Source of the DNA: an uncultured Tessaracoccus sp.
GTDB lineage: Bacteria > Actinomycetota > Actinomycetes > Propionibacteriales > Propionibacteriaceae
Length of the DNA: 64,000 nucleotides
Assembly (NCBI RefSeq): GCF_947286155.1
Contig: NZ_CAMYPD010000007.1
Span: forward strand, 1-64,000
Reading direction: 5' to 3'
Under the pieces are notes generated by a model. It ran no database searches. It worked only from the letters and a program-made list of their open reading frames with translations, and was not told where the DNA came from. Positions within the stretch are counted from its first letter, which is position 1. Each line of letters begins with the position of its first letter. Positions 54,352-62,464 of the stretch are shown one piece after another. The position numbers and the translations under genes are program-made.

Positions 54352-57300
54352 TCAGCCCAGCGCGACGTCGAGGGCTTTCCAGTCGATATCCGACGGTGCC
54401 ACTGCCAGCACGCTGGCGAGCAGCCCCTGGCGCGACGCGCGGACGGCGTCGTCGTCGGCGTTCACGAGGATGTCATCGAAGAACCGCTGCGCGGCGTCGA
54501 CGAGCGGTGCCGTGCACTGCACGAGTTCCGCCAGCGGCACGTCGGGGAGTCCGTCGGGCAGTGCCTCGAGCTGTTCGCGCAGCGCCACCTCGGCTGGCTC
54601 GGTGAGCAGGGCCGCGTCGTAGCTGGCGGGTGCGTCGTCGGGGAGGATCCGCTGAATGCGCACGAGCGCCGCGACAAGGGGTTTCACCGAGTCGCCGGCA
54701 TCAACGATCTCGCGCAGCAGACGCGCGGCGCGGCCAGGGGCATTCGCCGCAGGCAGCACCGCGGCGACGATCTCAGCCGAGTGGCCCTCGTCGCGCAGCA
54801 GCTGCGCGAAGCGTCCAACGGTGAACTCCTCCGCGGCATCGACTGCGCCGTCGACCACGTCAACGCCCTGCTCGGCGATGCGCGCGACGGCCGCCTCGAG
54901 GCCTTGTCGGATCGTTATTGCTTCGACGCCGGGCACCTCACGCAGGACCCGCACGACGCCGAGCGCGGCGCGTCGCAGCCCGAACGGGTCTGACGAACCA
55001 GTCGGTTTCACGCCGAGCGCGAACATGGCGGCCAGGAGGTCGAGGCGGTCGCCCAACGCCAGCAGCGCGCCGGGCACCGTCGAGGGCACATCGTCGGCGG
55101 ACGTGTGCGGCTGCTCCATCTCGTACAGGGCATCGGCGACGGCCTGCGTCTCGCCCTTGCGCACCGCATATTCGCGCGCGACGAAGCCCGCCAGGGAGCT
55201 CATCTCCACAACAAGATTGGTAGCCAGGTCGAACTTTGCGAGCTCGCCGGCGCGCTGCAGCGTCGCTCGATCTTCCAGCCCGACGATGTCCGCCAGCCCC
55301 CCTGCGACGTCGGCGATGCGACGCGCGCGTTGGCCCACCGAGCCGAGTCGATCCTCGAAGGTGAGCTTGTCGAGACCGGGCACGAAGGCGTCGACGCGCT
55401 CCTCGGCCAGGTCTTGGTTCCAGAAGAACAGCGCGTCCTCGTAGCGGGCGCGCAGCACCGACTCATTGCCGGCCGCGACGAGCTGCTCGTCGCAGGTGCC
55501 GTTGGCCATCGTGACGAAGTAGGCCATGAGTTTGCCGTCGGCATCGCGCACCGGCAGGTAGCGCTGGTGCTTCGCCATGACGGAGGTCAAAATGCGCTCT
55601 GGCAACTCCAGATACCGCTCGTCGAAGGTGCCGAGAATGCCGACGGGCTCCTCCACGAGGTTGGTGATCTCATCCACCAGCGCGGCGTTCGCGTCGAAGT
55701 CGATGACGCCGCCCACCGACGTCGCCAGCCGCTCAGCCTGCTCGACGACACTCGCCCGGCGCTCATCCGGCGCGAGCAACACCTTGCCCGCAGCGAGGGT
55801 GGGGATGAGCTCGTCAGCGGAGGCGACGTCGCGGAACCCGACGGGGACCCCGTCGGCGCGCGTGCTGGACTCAGCGGTGCTCGCCGTCACCCGCTGCAGG
55901 TAGGTGGTGCGGCCTGCGCGCACGCCCGAGACCTCCACCGGCACCACCGCGGTGCCCCACAGCGCCACCAGCCAGCGGATAGCGCGCGAGAATGACAGCT
56001 TCTCGTCGCACCAGCGCATGTTCTTCTCGGCGCGCAACCCTGAGACAATATCGGCGACGATCTCAGCCACGACGGTGCGCACGTCGCGCCCGGTCACCTC
56101 GACCTCGACGGCAGCGTGCTCGTTCCCGCCGATCTCAGCCTTGACTACGGCATCGACGTCCACACCTTGCCCGCGAGCGAAGCCCTGCAGCGCCTTCGTC
56201 GGGTTGCCGTCGCCGTCGAACGCCGCCGCCCACTTCGGGCCCTTGCGCAGCTGCTTCGCGTCCGGCTCGGCGGGGGCGACGTCGGCCACGGTGGCGACGA
56301 TGCGTCGCGGCGTGCCCTCAACCCGTACCTCGCCGTGCTCCAAGCGCGTGCCCGCCAGCTTCTCGGTGAGCTGCGAGCGCACGAAATCGACGGTGGGCGC
56401 CACCACATGCGGGGGCAGCTCTTCGACGCCGATCTCCACGGCAAGGGTCTGCGCGGACGTCGGCAGATCGCCCTCGACAACGGGCTGAGCCTCGACGGGC
56501 TGCGCCTCGCGTAGCAGTGGGAAGCCGAGCTCCTCGCGCCGCTCGACCCAGAGCGCGGCGGTGTCGCGCATGAGGCGGCGCATCGTCGCGAACGCCTTGG
56601 CACGCTCCGTCGTGGAGATGGCGCCGCGAGCGTCGAGCACGTTGAACGCGTGCGACGATTTCAGAATGTAGATGTGCGCCGGCACGGGGAGGCGAGCCTC
56701 GACCATGCGCGTCGCCTCCGAGACGTACGCCTCGTACAGCGAGCGGTTCGCGTCGACGTTGGCGTCGTCGAGATAGTACCGGCTCATCTCGTACTCTTGC
56801 TGGCCGTACGCCTCGCCGTAGGTAACCTCACGACCGTCGGCTGCGACGGCGTAGACGATGTCCTTGAAGTGCGTTTTGCCTTGTAGGGCCATCAAAATGC
56901 GCTCGATGCCGTAGGTGAGTTCGACGGGGATCGGGTCGAGGTTCTGCCCGCCCACCTGCTGGAAGTAGGTGAACTGCGTGATCTCCATGCCGTCGAGCCA
57001 GACCTCCCAGCCCAGCCCCCACGCGCCGATGGCCGGCTGCTGCCAGTTGTCTTCGACGAAGCGCACGTCGTGGGCGTCGAGGTCGATGCCGAGCGCCTCG
57101 AGCGAGCCGAGATACAGTTCCTGCGGGTTGCCCGGCTCGGGCTTCAGGATCACCTGGAACTGCGTGTGCGTCTGGAGCCGGTTCGGGTTCTCGCCGTAGC
57201 GGGAGTCGTCGGGGCGCACCGAAGGCTCGACGTACGCCACGTCCCACGGCTCAGGGCCGAGCACGCGCAGCACCGTCGCCTGGTTCATGGTGCCGGCACC

Positions 57301-57390
57301 GACCTCCGTGTTGAAGGGCTGCCACGTGAGGCATCCCTTGGAAGTCCAGTAGTCCGAAAGCTTGCGGAGGGCATCTTGCATCGTCAGCAC
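54352..57390 (-). CDS. glyQS: Glycyl-tRNA synthetase, fused alpha-beta (bacterial type)
   Basis: A 1012-residue single-chain version of the heterotetrameric bacterial enzyme. Residues about 1-290 are the alpha (GlyQ) catalytic subunit: GTMNQATVLRVLGPEPWDVAYVEPS and GWEVWLDGMEITQFTYFQQ. From about 320 the beta (GlyS) subunit follows, with LAVEIGVEELPPHVV, and a C-terminal DALR-type anticodon-binding region. It charges tRNA-Gly. Fusion is known in chlamydiae and a few others; many actinobacteria use the unrelated alpha2-type enzyme. The start is GTG 57390, with ATG 57381 as an alternative; neither has a clear ribosome site. Confidence 0.95.
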   Translation of the reverse strand: MLTMQDALRKLSDYWTSKGCLTWQPFNTEVGAGTMNQATVLRVLGPEPWDVAYVEPSVRPDDSRYGENPNRLQTHTQFQVILKPEPGNPQELYLGSLEALGIDLDAHDVRFVEDNWQQPAIGAWGLGWEVWLDGMEITQFTYFQQVGGQNLDPIPVELTYGIERILMALQGKTHFKDIVYAVAADGREVTYGEAYGQQEYEMSRYYLDDANVDANRSLYEAYVSEATRMVEARLPVPAHIYILKSSHAFNVLDARGAISTTERAKAFATMRRLMRDTAALWVERREELGFPLLREAQPVEAQPVVEGDLPTSAQTLAVEIGVEELPPHVVAPTVDFVRSQLTEKLAGTRLEHGEVRVEGTPRRIVATVADVAPAEPDAKQLRKGPKWAAAFDGDGNPTKALQGFARGQGVDVDAVVKAEIGGNEHAAVEVEVTGRDVRTVVAEIVADIVSGLRAEKNMRWCDEKLSFSRAIRWLVALWGTAVVPVEVSGVRAGRTTYLQRVTASTAESSTRADGVPVGFRDVASADELIPTLAAGKVLLAPDERRASVVEQAERLATSVGGVIDFDANAALVDEITNLVEEPVGILGTFDERYLELPERILTSVMAKHQRYLPVRDADGKLMAYFVTMANGTCDEQLVAAGNESVLRARYEDALFFWNQDLAEERVDAFVPGLDKLTFEDRLGSVGQRARRIADVAGGLADIVGLEDRATLQRAGELAKFDLATNLVVEMSSLAGFVAREYAVRKGETQAVADALYEMEQPHTSADDVPSTVPGALLALGDRLDLLAAMFALGVKPTGSSDPFGLRRAALGVVRVLREVPGVEAITIRQGLEAAVARIAEQGVDVVDGAVDAAEEFTVGRFAQLLRDEGHSAEIVAAVLPAANAPGRAARLLREIVDAGDSVKPLVAALVRIQRILPDDAPASYDAALLTEPAEVALREQLEALPDGLPDVPLAELVQCTAPLVDAAQRFFDDILVNADDDAVRASRQGLLASVLAVAPSDIDWKALDVALG

Positions 57391-57461
57391 GCGGTCAGTC
57401 TAGCGACGTGGTGCCTGGAGGTCAGCCTGTCCCGGCCGCCGGTACGAGATCTGGCGCGTTA

Positions 57462-58769
57462 TCACCGACGGCGCTGCCGCCGGTTGCGCCACTGCCGGCC
57501 GATCGCCTCCCGCCACGTGGGCACGGTCACGCCTTGGGCCCGCATTTGGCGACGGAGGCGCGTGCGGGTGATGTAGATGCCGAGCAGCCCGAAGGCGAAC
57601 ATCGGAATCTGCACCCACATGGCCTGCTGCCACTGCTCGAAGGTGTAGGAGCTGGCGCCGCCGGAGATGGTGTCGAGTACCCAACCGATGAGCAGAATCG
57701 TGAGCGTCGCGCCCAGAAAACCGCCCATGATGACGACGCCACTAGCCACCCCGATACGCGCCAGGGGTAGCAGCGTGCGCGGGTAGTCGAACCCGACGGC
57801 GGTGCCCGGCCCGCCGGCGGCCAGCGACAGCACCAGCAGCACGATCAGCCACAGCGGCGCCTGACCCGGCCAGAGCAGAACTGCTAGCCAGCAGAATAAT
57901 GACGCCCAGATAATGGTGAGCGCGAGGTTCGACCGTCGCAGCGGATGCCGAGCAGTGAGCACGCCGATCAGCGGGCCAATGAAGATGCCTGACACCGTAA
58001 TGATCGTGAACATCAGCGACGCCATCGCCTGACTCAACCCCTGAGCCTGTTGCAGGTACGGCAGCCCCCACATCAGCACGAACGCGTTCATAGAGAACCC
58101 AGCCGTCAAATGGACGAAGAACCCCAGCTGCGTCCCTGGGTGGCGGATCGTCTCCGCGAGGTTACGGTTGACGTCGCGCAATCGTGGTGGTGTGACGGGT
58201 TGCTGGTGGCCTGGGGCATTGCGGACGAGCGCGAACACCGTCGCAGACATCGCAGACCCGAGGCCCGCGGCCACCAGAAGTCCGAAGCGCCAACCTTGAT
58301 GCTGAATGAGCGGCAGGAGTCCGTAGACGGCCGCGAGCTGGCCAAACACCGACGTCATCCCGGCAAGCTGGGCGAGCAGTGGCACCATCGTCGGCGGGAA
58401 CCACCGGGGAATCAGCGCCAACAGCGACACATAGATACATGCGTCCCCGAGCCCGACGAGAAACCGCGCGACGTAAGCCCAAGCCAGCACGTCGACCGTC
58501 GCAAGGAGCAGCTGTCCGCAAGCCATCACCGCGGAGCCCGTCGTCATCATGAGGCGCGGACCGAAGCGGTCGAGCAACGTGCCGACGGGGATCTGCGCCA
58601 GCGCGTAGACAGCCACCTGCATCACGACGAACGTCGAGACCACCGACGGCGTGGCCCCGAAATGGTCGGCAGCCTCGAGACCGGCCACGCCTAATGAAGA
58701 GCGGTGCAGCATCGCGACGATGTAGGCCAATAGGCCAGCCCCGAGCACCAGCCAACGTCGAGCCATCAT
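57462..58769 (-). CDS. MFS permease, 12-helix, nitrate/sugar-phosphate-type branch
   Basis: About 435 residues with twelve predicted helices. MFS signatures include GTLLDRFGPRLMM after helix 2 and FLVGLGDACIYVSLLALIPRWF in helices 4-5. The C-terminal tail is strongly basic (RLRRQMRAQGV, RQWRNRRQRRR). Start: ATG at 58769 or 58766, with AAGGCAGG a few bases before; the longer upstream frame is antisense to the Nudix gene and is rejected. No substrate can be assigned. Confidence 0.87.
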   Translation of the reverse strand: MMARRWLVLGAGLLAYIVAMLHRSSLGVAGLEAADHFGATPSVVSTFVVMQVAVYALAQIPVGTLLDRFGPRLMMTTGSAVMACGQLLLATVDVLAWAYVARFLVGLGDACIYVSLLALIPRWFPPTMVPLLAQLAGMTSVFGQLAAVYGLLPLIQHQGWRFGLLVAAGLGSAMSATVFALVRNAPGHQQPVTPPRLRDVNRNLAETIRHPGTQLGFFVHLTAGFSMNAFVLMWGLPYLQQAQGLSQAMASLMFTIITVSGIFIGPLIGVLTARHPLRRSNLALTIIWASLFCWLAVLLWPGQAPLWLIVLLVLSLAAGGPGTAVGFDYPRTLLPLARIGVASGVVIMGGFLGATLTILLIGWVLDTISGGASSYTFEQWQQAMWVQIPMFAFGLLGIYITRTRLRRQMRAQGVTVPTWREAIGRQWRNRRQRRR

Positions 58770-58838
58770 CACCTGCCTTAGTTTCACGGAAAGGATACTG
58801 TGCAGTGCGGTGATCGTGGATGCTGTTACGTTGTCGAC

Positions 58839-59225
58839 GTGAAACGCATCGAGGTGGTCGGAGCCGTCATCATGCGCGACGGGCTGGTGTTCGCTGCCCG
58901 CCGCGGGCCCGGACGTGCCCTCGACGGGCTCTGGGAGTTCCCGGGAGGCAAGCTCGAACCAGGAGAAACCCCTAGCCAAGCGCTTATTCGGGAGATCCAG
59001 GAGGAGCTCGGCTGCACGGTCGACGTGGGCGAGCACCTCGTCGACACCGAACACGCCTACAGCTACGGCCTCGTCGCACTGTCGACATACCGGTGCACCA
59101 TCGTCGACGGCGAACCCCAGCTCATCGAGCACAGCGAGGCGCGATGGGTGGCGACGGAGGACCTCGCCCAGCTTGACTGGGCGCCTGCGGATCTCCCGAC
59201 GGTCGCGTTCCTTACGAACGGTTGA
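58839..59225 (+). CDS. Nudix hydrolase, MutT-like
   Basis: A 128-residue Nudix protein. The Nudix box is complete: GGKLEPGETPSQALIREI followed by QEELGC. The N-terminus VKRIEVVGAVIMRDG and the C-terminal ARWVATEDLAQLDWAPAD resemble MutT-type 8-oxo-dGTP diphosphatases/CTP pyrophosphohydrolases. The GTG start has no ribosome site; TACGTT six bases before it could be a -10 element of a leaderless mRNA. It is divergent from the MFS gene with a 69-bp gap. Confidence 0.9.
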   Translation: MKRIEVVGAVIMRDGLVFAARRGPGRALDGLWEFPGGKLEPGETPSQALIREIQEELGCTVDVGEHLVDTEHAYSYGLVALSTYRCTIVDGEPQLIEHSEARWVATEDLAQLDWAPADLPTVAFLTNG

Positions 59226-59271
59226 GCTTTAGCGCTCGTGTGTGGGCGCGAGTGGGCAGTGAGCGGCACTG

Positions 59272-59354
59272 AAACTTCAAAATCCGTACGCAGATTGAGC
59301 TAACCCCCCGATTTCGGCATGCTTGGTCGATCTGCGTACGGATTATGAAGGTTT
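59272..59354. repeat. Long-armed inverted repeat
   Basis: A perfect 15-bp core, aatccgtacgcagat (59281-59295), is repeated inverted at 59330-59344; pairing extends outward to about 24 bases with a few mismatches. Loop 34 bases. It has the same architecture as the elements at 2550, 5620, 63241 and 63369 but unrelated arms. It lies between the Nudix gene and the TadE-like gene, which converge. Confidence 0.75.
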
Positions 59355-59361
59355 TTCGCGG

Positions 59362-59769
59362 CTACCCGGGTCGTCCTTCGTAGGCCGGCTGCATGATTGC
59401 CTGCCCTGCCCCCTTCGTCGGCAGAGTGTGAATGCCGATGATGGACAAGAACTTGCAGGAGTAGGTGTCGCGTAGTCGCACCTCGACGGTCCTGCCGCCT
59501 GTCACGGTTGCCGTGCCCTTGTAGCCAGCTGCATGGACGTAGCGTTTGGCAGCTGCGGCAGCGCGGGTGGGATCGAGTTGTGCATCGTCGATGACGACGC
59601 TCGCCTCCTGCGCCCCTGTGCGAGCTGCCTCACGTGCGACGGTGCGCAGCTCTTGTTCCGCGCGGGCGTGTCCGGAGAAATCGACGCCAATGCCGATCGC
59701 AATCATGAATGCGAAGAATGCCACCGACGCCCACACCGCGATGGCTCCTCGCTCATCACGTCTTCTCAT
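59362..59769 (-). CDS. TadE/TadG-like pilus assembly protein
   Basis: A 135-residue protein with RRRDERGAIAVWASVAFFAFMIAIGIGVDFSGHARAEQELRT at the N-terminus: a basic stretch, then one helix ending in the conserved region that leads into a pseudopilin-like domain. It is typical of TadE-like proteins found at the end of Tad/Flp pilus operons in actinobacteria. The rest of the pilus genes is not in the window. The ATG overlaps the stop of the preceding gene (TGATG), so the two are translationally coupled. Confidence 0.8.
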   Translation of the reverse strand: MRRRDERGAIAVWASVAFFAFMIAIGIGVDFSGHARAEQELRTVAREAARTGAQEASVVIDDAQLDPTRAAAAAKRYVHAAGYKGTATVTGGRTVEVRLRDTYSCKFLSIIGIHTLPTKGAGQAIMQPAYEGRPG

Positions 59770-60695
59770 CACGGGTTCCTGGGGTTGGTGTTGAGTACTT
59801 GGAGTTCGCCGATTTTGAGGGTTTGTTGGGTGGTTGTGGTGTGGTGGAGGGTTCCTTGTTGGCCGATGCCTTGCCAGTGGATGGTCCAGTTGGTGGTGGC
59901 GGTGATGGTGTAGGTGCCTTGCTGGTGGTAGCCGGTTTGTGCGCCGCAGGTGACGGGGGTGTTGGGGTGTGTGTTTTTGTGGGGTTGTTTCCAGGTGGTG
60001 CAGGTGATGGGTGGGGTGTTGTTGCCGAGGTTCCAGGTGATGGATTGGGCTTTGGCGGTGATGGTGACGGTGTGGCCTTGTTCGGTGGCGGATGCGGTGG
60101 TGGGGCCTAGTTGGTTGGGGGTGGGGTTTCGTGGCCAGAGCCATAGGGGCATGCCGACGGCGCCGAGGGCGTTGGGGTTTTGTTCGAGGGTGGTGGGGGT
60201 GGTGCCTGGGGTGATGGGTTGGAGGTGGATGGTGGCGAGTGCTTTCCAGGCGAGTTGTTCGGGGTTTGGTGGTGGTGTGGGGTTGGTGTTGGGGAGCCAT
60301 GTGGTGGTTTGCATGGCGGGGTCGGCGATGTTGGTGTGTTCGGGGCGGGTGCAGAGGTAGATTTTGCCTTCGGTGTTGTTCTTCCAGATGGGGTCGGTAT
60401 TTGGGGGTTGGGGTTGTTTGGGTTTGCACCACATTTGGCGGGTGCTGATCCAGGTTCCGAAGGTGTTGGTGCAGGGGATGGGTTGGTTGCCGATGTGGCA
60501 TTGGCGTGGTTTGCCAGGTTTCTTGCCGGGAGCGGGTTTGTCGTCTGTTTTATTTGGGTCACCGGGGACCTGGTGGCCACCGCTTTCCTCGATAGTGCAT
60601 TTTCCGCCATCAGTGCAGTCGACGATGGCATAGGCGGGGATCGTCATGTAGGTGAGCAGCGCTACACCTAAGGCTGTGACGAGGTGTTTCAGCAT
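59769..60695 (-). CDS. Secreted Thr/Pro/Asn/Gln-rich protein of unknown function
   Basis: A 308-residue exported protein. MLKHLVTALGVALLTYMTIPAYA is a signal peptide. The mature chain contains CTDGGKCTIEESGG, paired cysteines throughout (CHIGNQPIPC, CKPKQ, LCTRPEH, TCTTW, TCGAQ) and a C-terminal beta-rich, Thr-rich region. I recognise no family. The coding strand is extremely A+C rich, which creates a long His/Pro-rich shadow frame. The start overlaps the lipoprotein stop (ATGCTGA). Its position between a lipoprotein and a TadE-like gene suggests a pilus or surface assembly role. Confidence 0.75.
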   Translation of the reverse strand: MLKHLVTALGVALLTYMTIPAYAIVDCTDGGKCTIEESGGHQVPGDPNKTDDKPAPGKKPGKPRQCHIGNQPIPCTNTFGTWISTRQMWCKPKQPQPPNTDPIWKNNTEGKIYLCTRPEHTNIADPAMQTTTWLPNTNPTPPPNPEQLAWKALATIHLQPITPGTTPTTLEQNPNALGAVGMPLWLWPRNPTPNQLGPTTASATEQGHTVTITAKAQSITWNLGNNTPPITCTTWKQPHKNTHPNTPVTCGAQTGYHQQGTYTITATTNWTIHWQGIGQQGTLHHTTTTQQTLKIGELQVLNTNPRNP

Positions 60696-61339
60696 TCCTT
60701 GGGACCCCCTTGCGTGTCGGCGACGACCCACTGACCGCTGGGTTCCTGTTGCATGATGATCGAAATTTCGACGGTAGGTGTCCACTCTTGGCCTTTATCG
60801 ACTTTGGCGGGTTTGCCTGTTTGCTCGATGATGACTTGCTGGTTGGTGAAGTCTTTGCACACTGTGAGTGTGCTGACGTTCACGCCCGCGTCATTGCGTT
60901 GAGGCGGGGTGATGGAAACTGATCGGAAGATGGCATCCCCGACCCGGATTTGGCCTTTCTTGCGCCAGTCTTCCAGGAATTCCACGACATCGATCGAACG
61001 TTGGCCGGTCGTGGTGAACACGAGTGCTGTGAGGTCGTTGAGCGAAGAATCCTTCATGTAGCGATCTAGCTGCGCCTCATGCTCTTCCCACCCTTTGCGC
61101 ACAGCTTGGATTTCTTCGCTCTCACCTGGTTCTGGTGGTGGGAAGGATTCGTGGGCAGTGGGGGAAGGCGACGGTGTCGGTGATGGTGTTGGGCTGCTAG
61201 TGGGGACGCGTCGGATGGATGTGGGTGCTGCGGGTGTGGGTTGTTCTTGTGCCCCGGGTTGCTCGGGTTGGCAAGCGGTGACCGCCGCAAGCAGCAGTGT
61301 GGTGGCGATGGCGTAGCCAAGACGTCGTTGTTTGACCAT
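60689..61339 (-). CDS. Lipoprotein, tandem copy 1
   Basis: A 216-residue lipoprotein of unknown family with lipobox AAVTAC, then a Pro/Thr/Ser-rich linker and a folded domain from about residue 75 (EIQAVRKGWEEHEAQLDRYMKDSSLNDLTALV ... VVADTQGGPKEC). This domain resembles small extracytoplasmic NTF2-like domains in length and layout, but I cannot confirm that. The start has GGAGGAACAATC directly before it. It is the leftmost of three tandem paralogues and is coupled to the intact secreted gene downstream. Confidence 0.85.
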   Translation of the reverse strand: MVKQRRLGYAIATTLLLAAVTACQPEQPGAQEQPTPAAPTSIRRVPTSSPTPSPTPSPSPTAHESFPPPEPGESEEIQAVRKGWEEHEAQLDRYMKDSSLNDLTALVFTTTGQRSIDVVEFLEDWRKKGQIRVGDAIFRSVSITPPQRNDAGVNVSTLTVCKDFTNQQVIIEQTGKPAKVDKGQEWTPTVEISIIMQQEPSGQWVVADTQGGPKEC

Positions 61340-61402
61340 GATTGTTCCTCCAGGGTTTTGAGTGAACCAGACGTAGGGGTCACTTCGTCGCAGTTTCTGG
61401 AG

Positions 61403-61411
61403 TTATCCACA
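61403..61411 (+). promoter_or_regulatory. DnaA-box-like site TTATCCACA upstream of lipoprotein copy 1
   Basis: A perfect match to the DnaA-box consensus, 64 bp upstream of the copy 1 start. Equivalent sites occur at 62312 and 63178. They may be carried along by duplication rather than function in replication. Confidence 0.5.
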
Positions 61412-61427
61412 GGTGCGTGGTTGGTAC

Positions 61428-61462
61428 GTCTCGATTCGGGACTTCGTCCTTACTCGACGGTC
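61428..61462. repeat. TCGA-bounded extragenic palindrome, unit 1
   Basis: Pattern GTCTCGA-xx-GGGACTTCGTCC-xx-CTCGACGGTC: a short GC hairpin with TTCG-type loop bounded by TCGA. A near-identical unit lies at 62337, and related units at 63299, 63467, 63516 and 63558. Confidence 0.6.
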
Positions 61463-61597
61463 GAGGACTCGTGGCCGGTTGGTAACCGCGGCTTTCCTCG
61501 ATGGAGCAGTCCCCGCCATCAGTGCAGCCGACGGTGGCATAGGCAGGGATCGCTATGTAGGTGAGCAGCGTTACACCTAAGGCTGTGACGAGGTGTT

Positions 61598-62248
61598 TCA
61601 GCATTGTTTCGGCTTTCCTTGCGCATCGGCTACGACCCATCGTCCGTCGAGATGCTGCTGCATGATGATTGACACTTCTACGGTGGGTTCCCACTGGTGT
61701 CCTTGTCCGGGATCGGCGGTTGTTCCCGTCTTCTCAACAATGTCTTTTTGATGAGTGAAGTCCTTGCAAGCAGTGAGCGTGGCGACATTTACCCCGTCGG
61801 AGTTGCGTTGAGGTGTCGTGATGAGGACGTTGCGGAAACTGACATTTCCGACACGAACCCGTCCTGCGTCCCGCCAGTCTCCGAGTGCGTCTACGGCGTC
61901 GAGTTCACGTTGCCCGGTAGTGGTGAGGACCAGTGGGGTGAGGTCTGTCAGTGAGGAGTCTTTTGCGTAGCGGTCCCATTGTGTTTCGTGTTCCTCCCAG
62001 CCTTTACGTACTGCGGTGATCTCGGCGGGCTCACCCGGCTCCGGTGGCGGGAAGGATTCGTGGGCTGTGGGGGATGGAGTTGGTATCGGTGATGGGGTTG
62101 GGCTGGGGGTGGGGGCGCGTCGGATGGATGTGGGTGCTGCGGGCGTGGGTTGTTCTTGCGCTTCGGGTTGCGCTGGTTGGCAGGCCGTGAGGGTTGCGAG
62201 TAGCAGTGTGGTGGCGATGGCGTAGCCAAGACGTCGTTGTTTGACCAT
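61598..62248 (-). CDS. Lipoprotein, tandem copy 2
   Basis: A 216-residue paralogue of the copy at 60689, with identical signal sequence start MVKQRRLGYAIATTLLLA, lipobox ATLTAC, the QEQPTPAAPTSIRR linker and domain end VVADAQGKPKQC. The GGAGGAACAATC ribosome site and the 64-bp upstream region are also conserved. The C-terminal domains of the three copies differ more than their leaders, suggesting either diversifying function or gene conversion at the 5' ends. It overlaps a truncated secreted-protein gene. Confidence 0.85.
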   Translation of the reverse strand: MVKQRRLGYAIATTLLLATLTACQPAQPEAQEQPTPAAPTSIRRAPTPSPTPSPIPTPSPTAHESFPPPEPGEPAEITAVRKGWEEHETQWDRYAKDSSLTDLTPLVLTTTGQRELDAVDALGDWRDAGRVRVGNVSFRNVLITTPQRNSDGVNVATLTACKDFTHQKDIVEKTGTTADPGQGHQWEPTVEVSIIMQQHLDGRWVVADAQGKPKQC

Positions 62249-62311
62249 GATTGTTCCTCCAGGGCTTTGAGTGAACCAGATGCGGGGGTCACTTTGGAGT
62301 GGTTCCTGTAG

Positions 62312-62320
62312 TTATCCACA
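62312..62320 (+). promoter_or_regulatory. DnaA-box-like site TTATCCACA upstream of lipoprotein copy 2
   Basis: Identical nonamer at the same 64-bp distance from the copy 2 start as in the other copies. Confidence 0.5.
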
Positions 62321-62336
62321 GGTTGGTGATTGGTGC

Positions 62337-62371
62337 GTCTCGATTCGGGACTTCGTCCCTACTCGACGGTC
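62337..62371. repeat. TCGA-bounded extragenic palindrome, unit 2
   Basis: Near-identical to the unit at 61428 and, like it, situated just upstream (in gene direction) of a lipoprotein copy. Confidence 0.6.
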
Positions 62372-62386
62372 TTGGGGCACGGTCGC

Positions 62387-62464
62387 TCAACGGTTGGGGA
62401 AGTGCGGACGGAATGCAAGCGCTGTGGCTACTGCAATTAGTACAGTGATGATGCGCTTCAGCAT
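62387..62464 (-). CDS. Tiny signal-peptide-like ORF coupled to lipoprotein copy 3
   Basis: A 25-codon frame, MLKRIITVLIAVATALAF then a short tail. It begins in the same ATGCTGA overlap at the end of the lipoprotein gene as the longer genes of copies 1 and 2 and has a similar hydrophobic segment. It may be a decayed secreted-protein gene reduced to its signal peptide, or a real small membrane peptide. Confidence 0.4.
   Translation of the reverse strand: MLKRIITVLIAVATALAFRPHFPNR

Larger units (their letters stand above)
61380..61604 (-). pseudogene. Truncated copy of the secreted protein gene
   Basis: The first about 45 residues (MLKHLVTALGVTLLTYIAIPAYA, then CTDGGDCSIEES) match the intact protein starting at 60695. 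The frame then runs into an intergenic repeat and ends after 74 residues. The start overlaps the stop of lipoprotein copy 2 exactly as in copy 1. It is a duplicated but truncated partner gene. Confidence 0.8.

Noticed and set aside
58770..59132. A long N-terminal extension of the MFS permease
   Set aside because: The extension is antisense to the Nudix gene and lacks membrane or signal features; the ATG pair at 58766-58769 has a ribosome site.
59770..60501. N-terminal extension of the TadE-like gene by more than 240 His/Pro/Thr-rich codons
   Set aside because: It is the out-of-frame reading of the A+C-rich secreted gene; the TadE start at 59769 coupled by TGATG is far more plausible.
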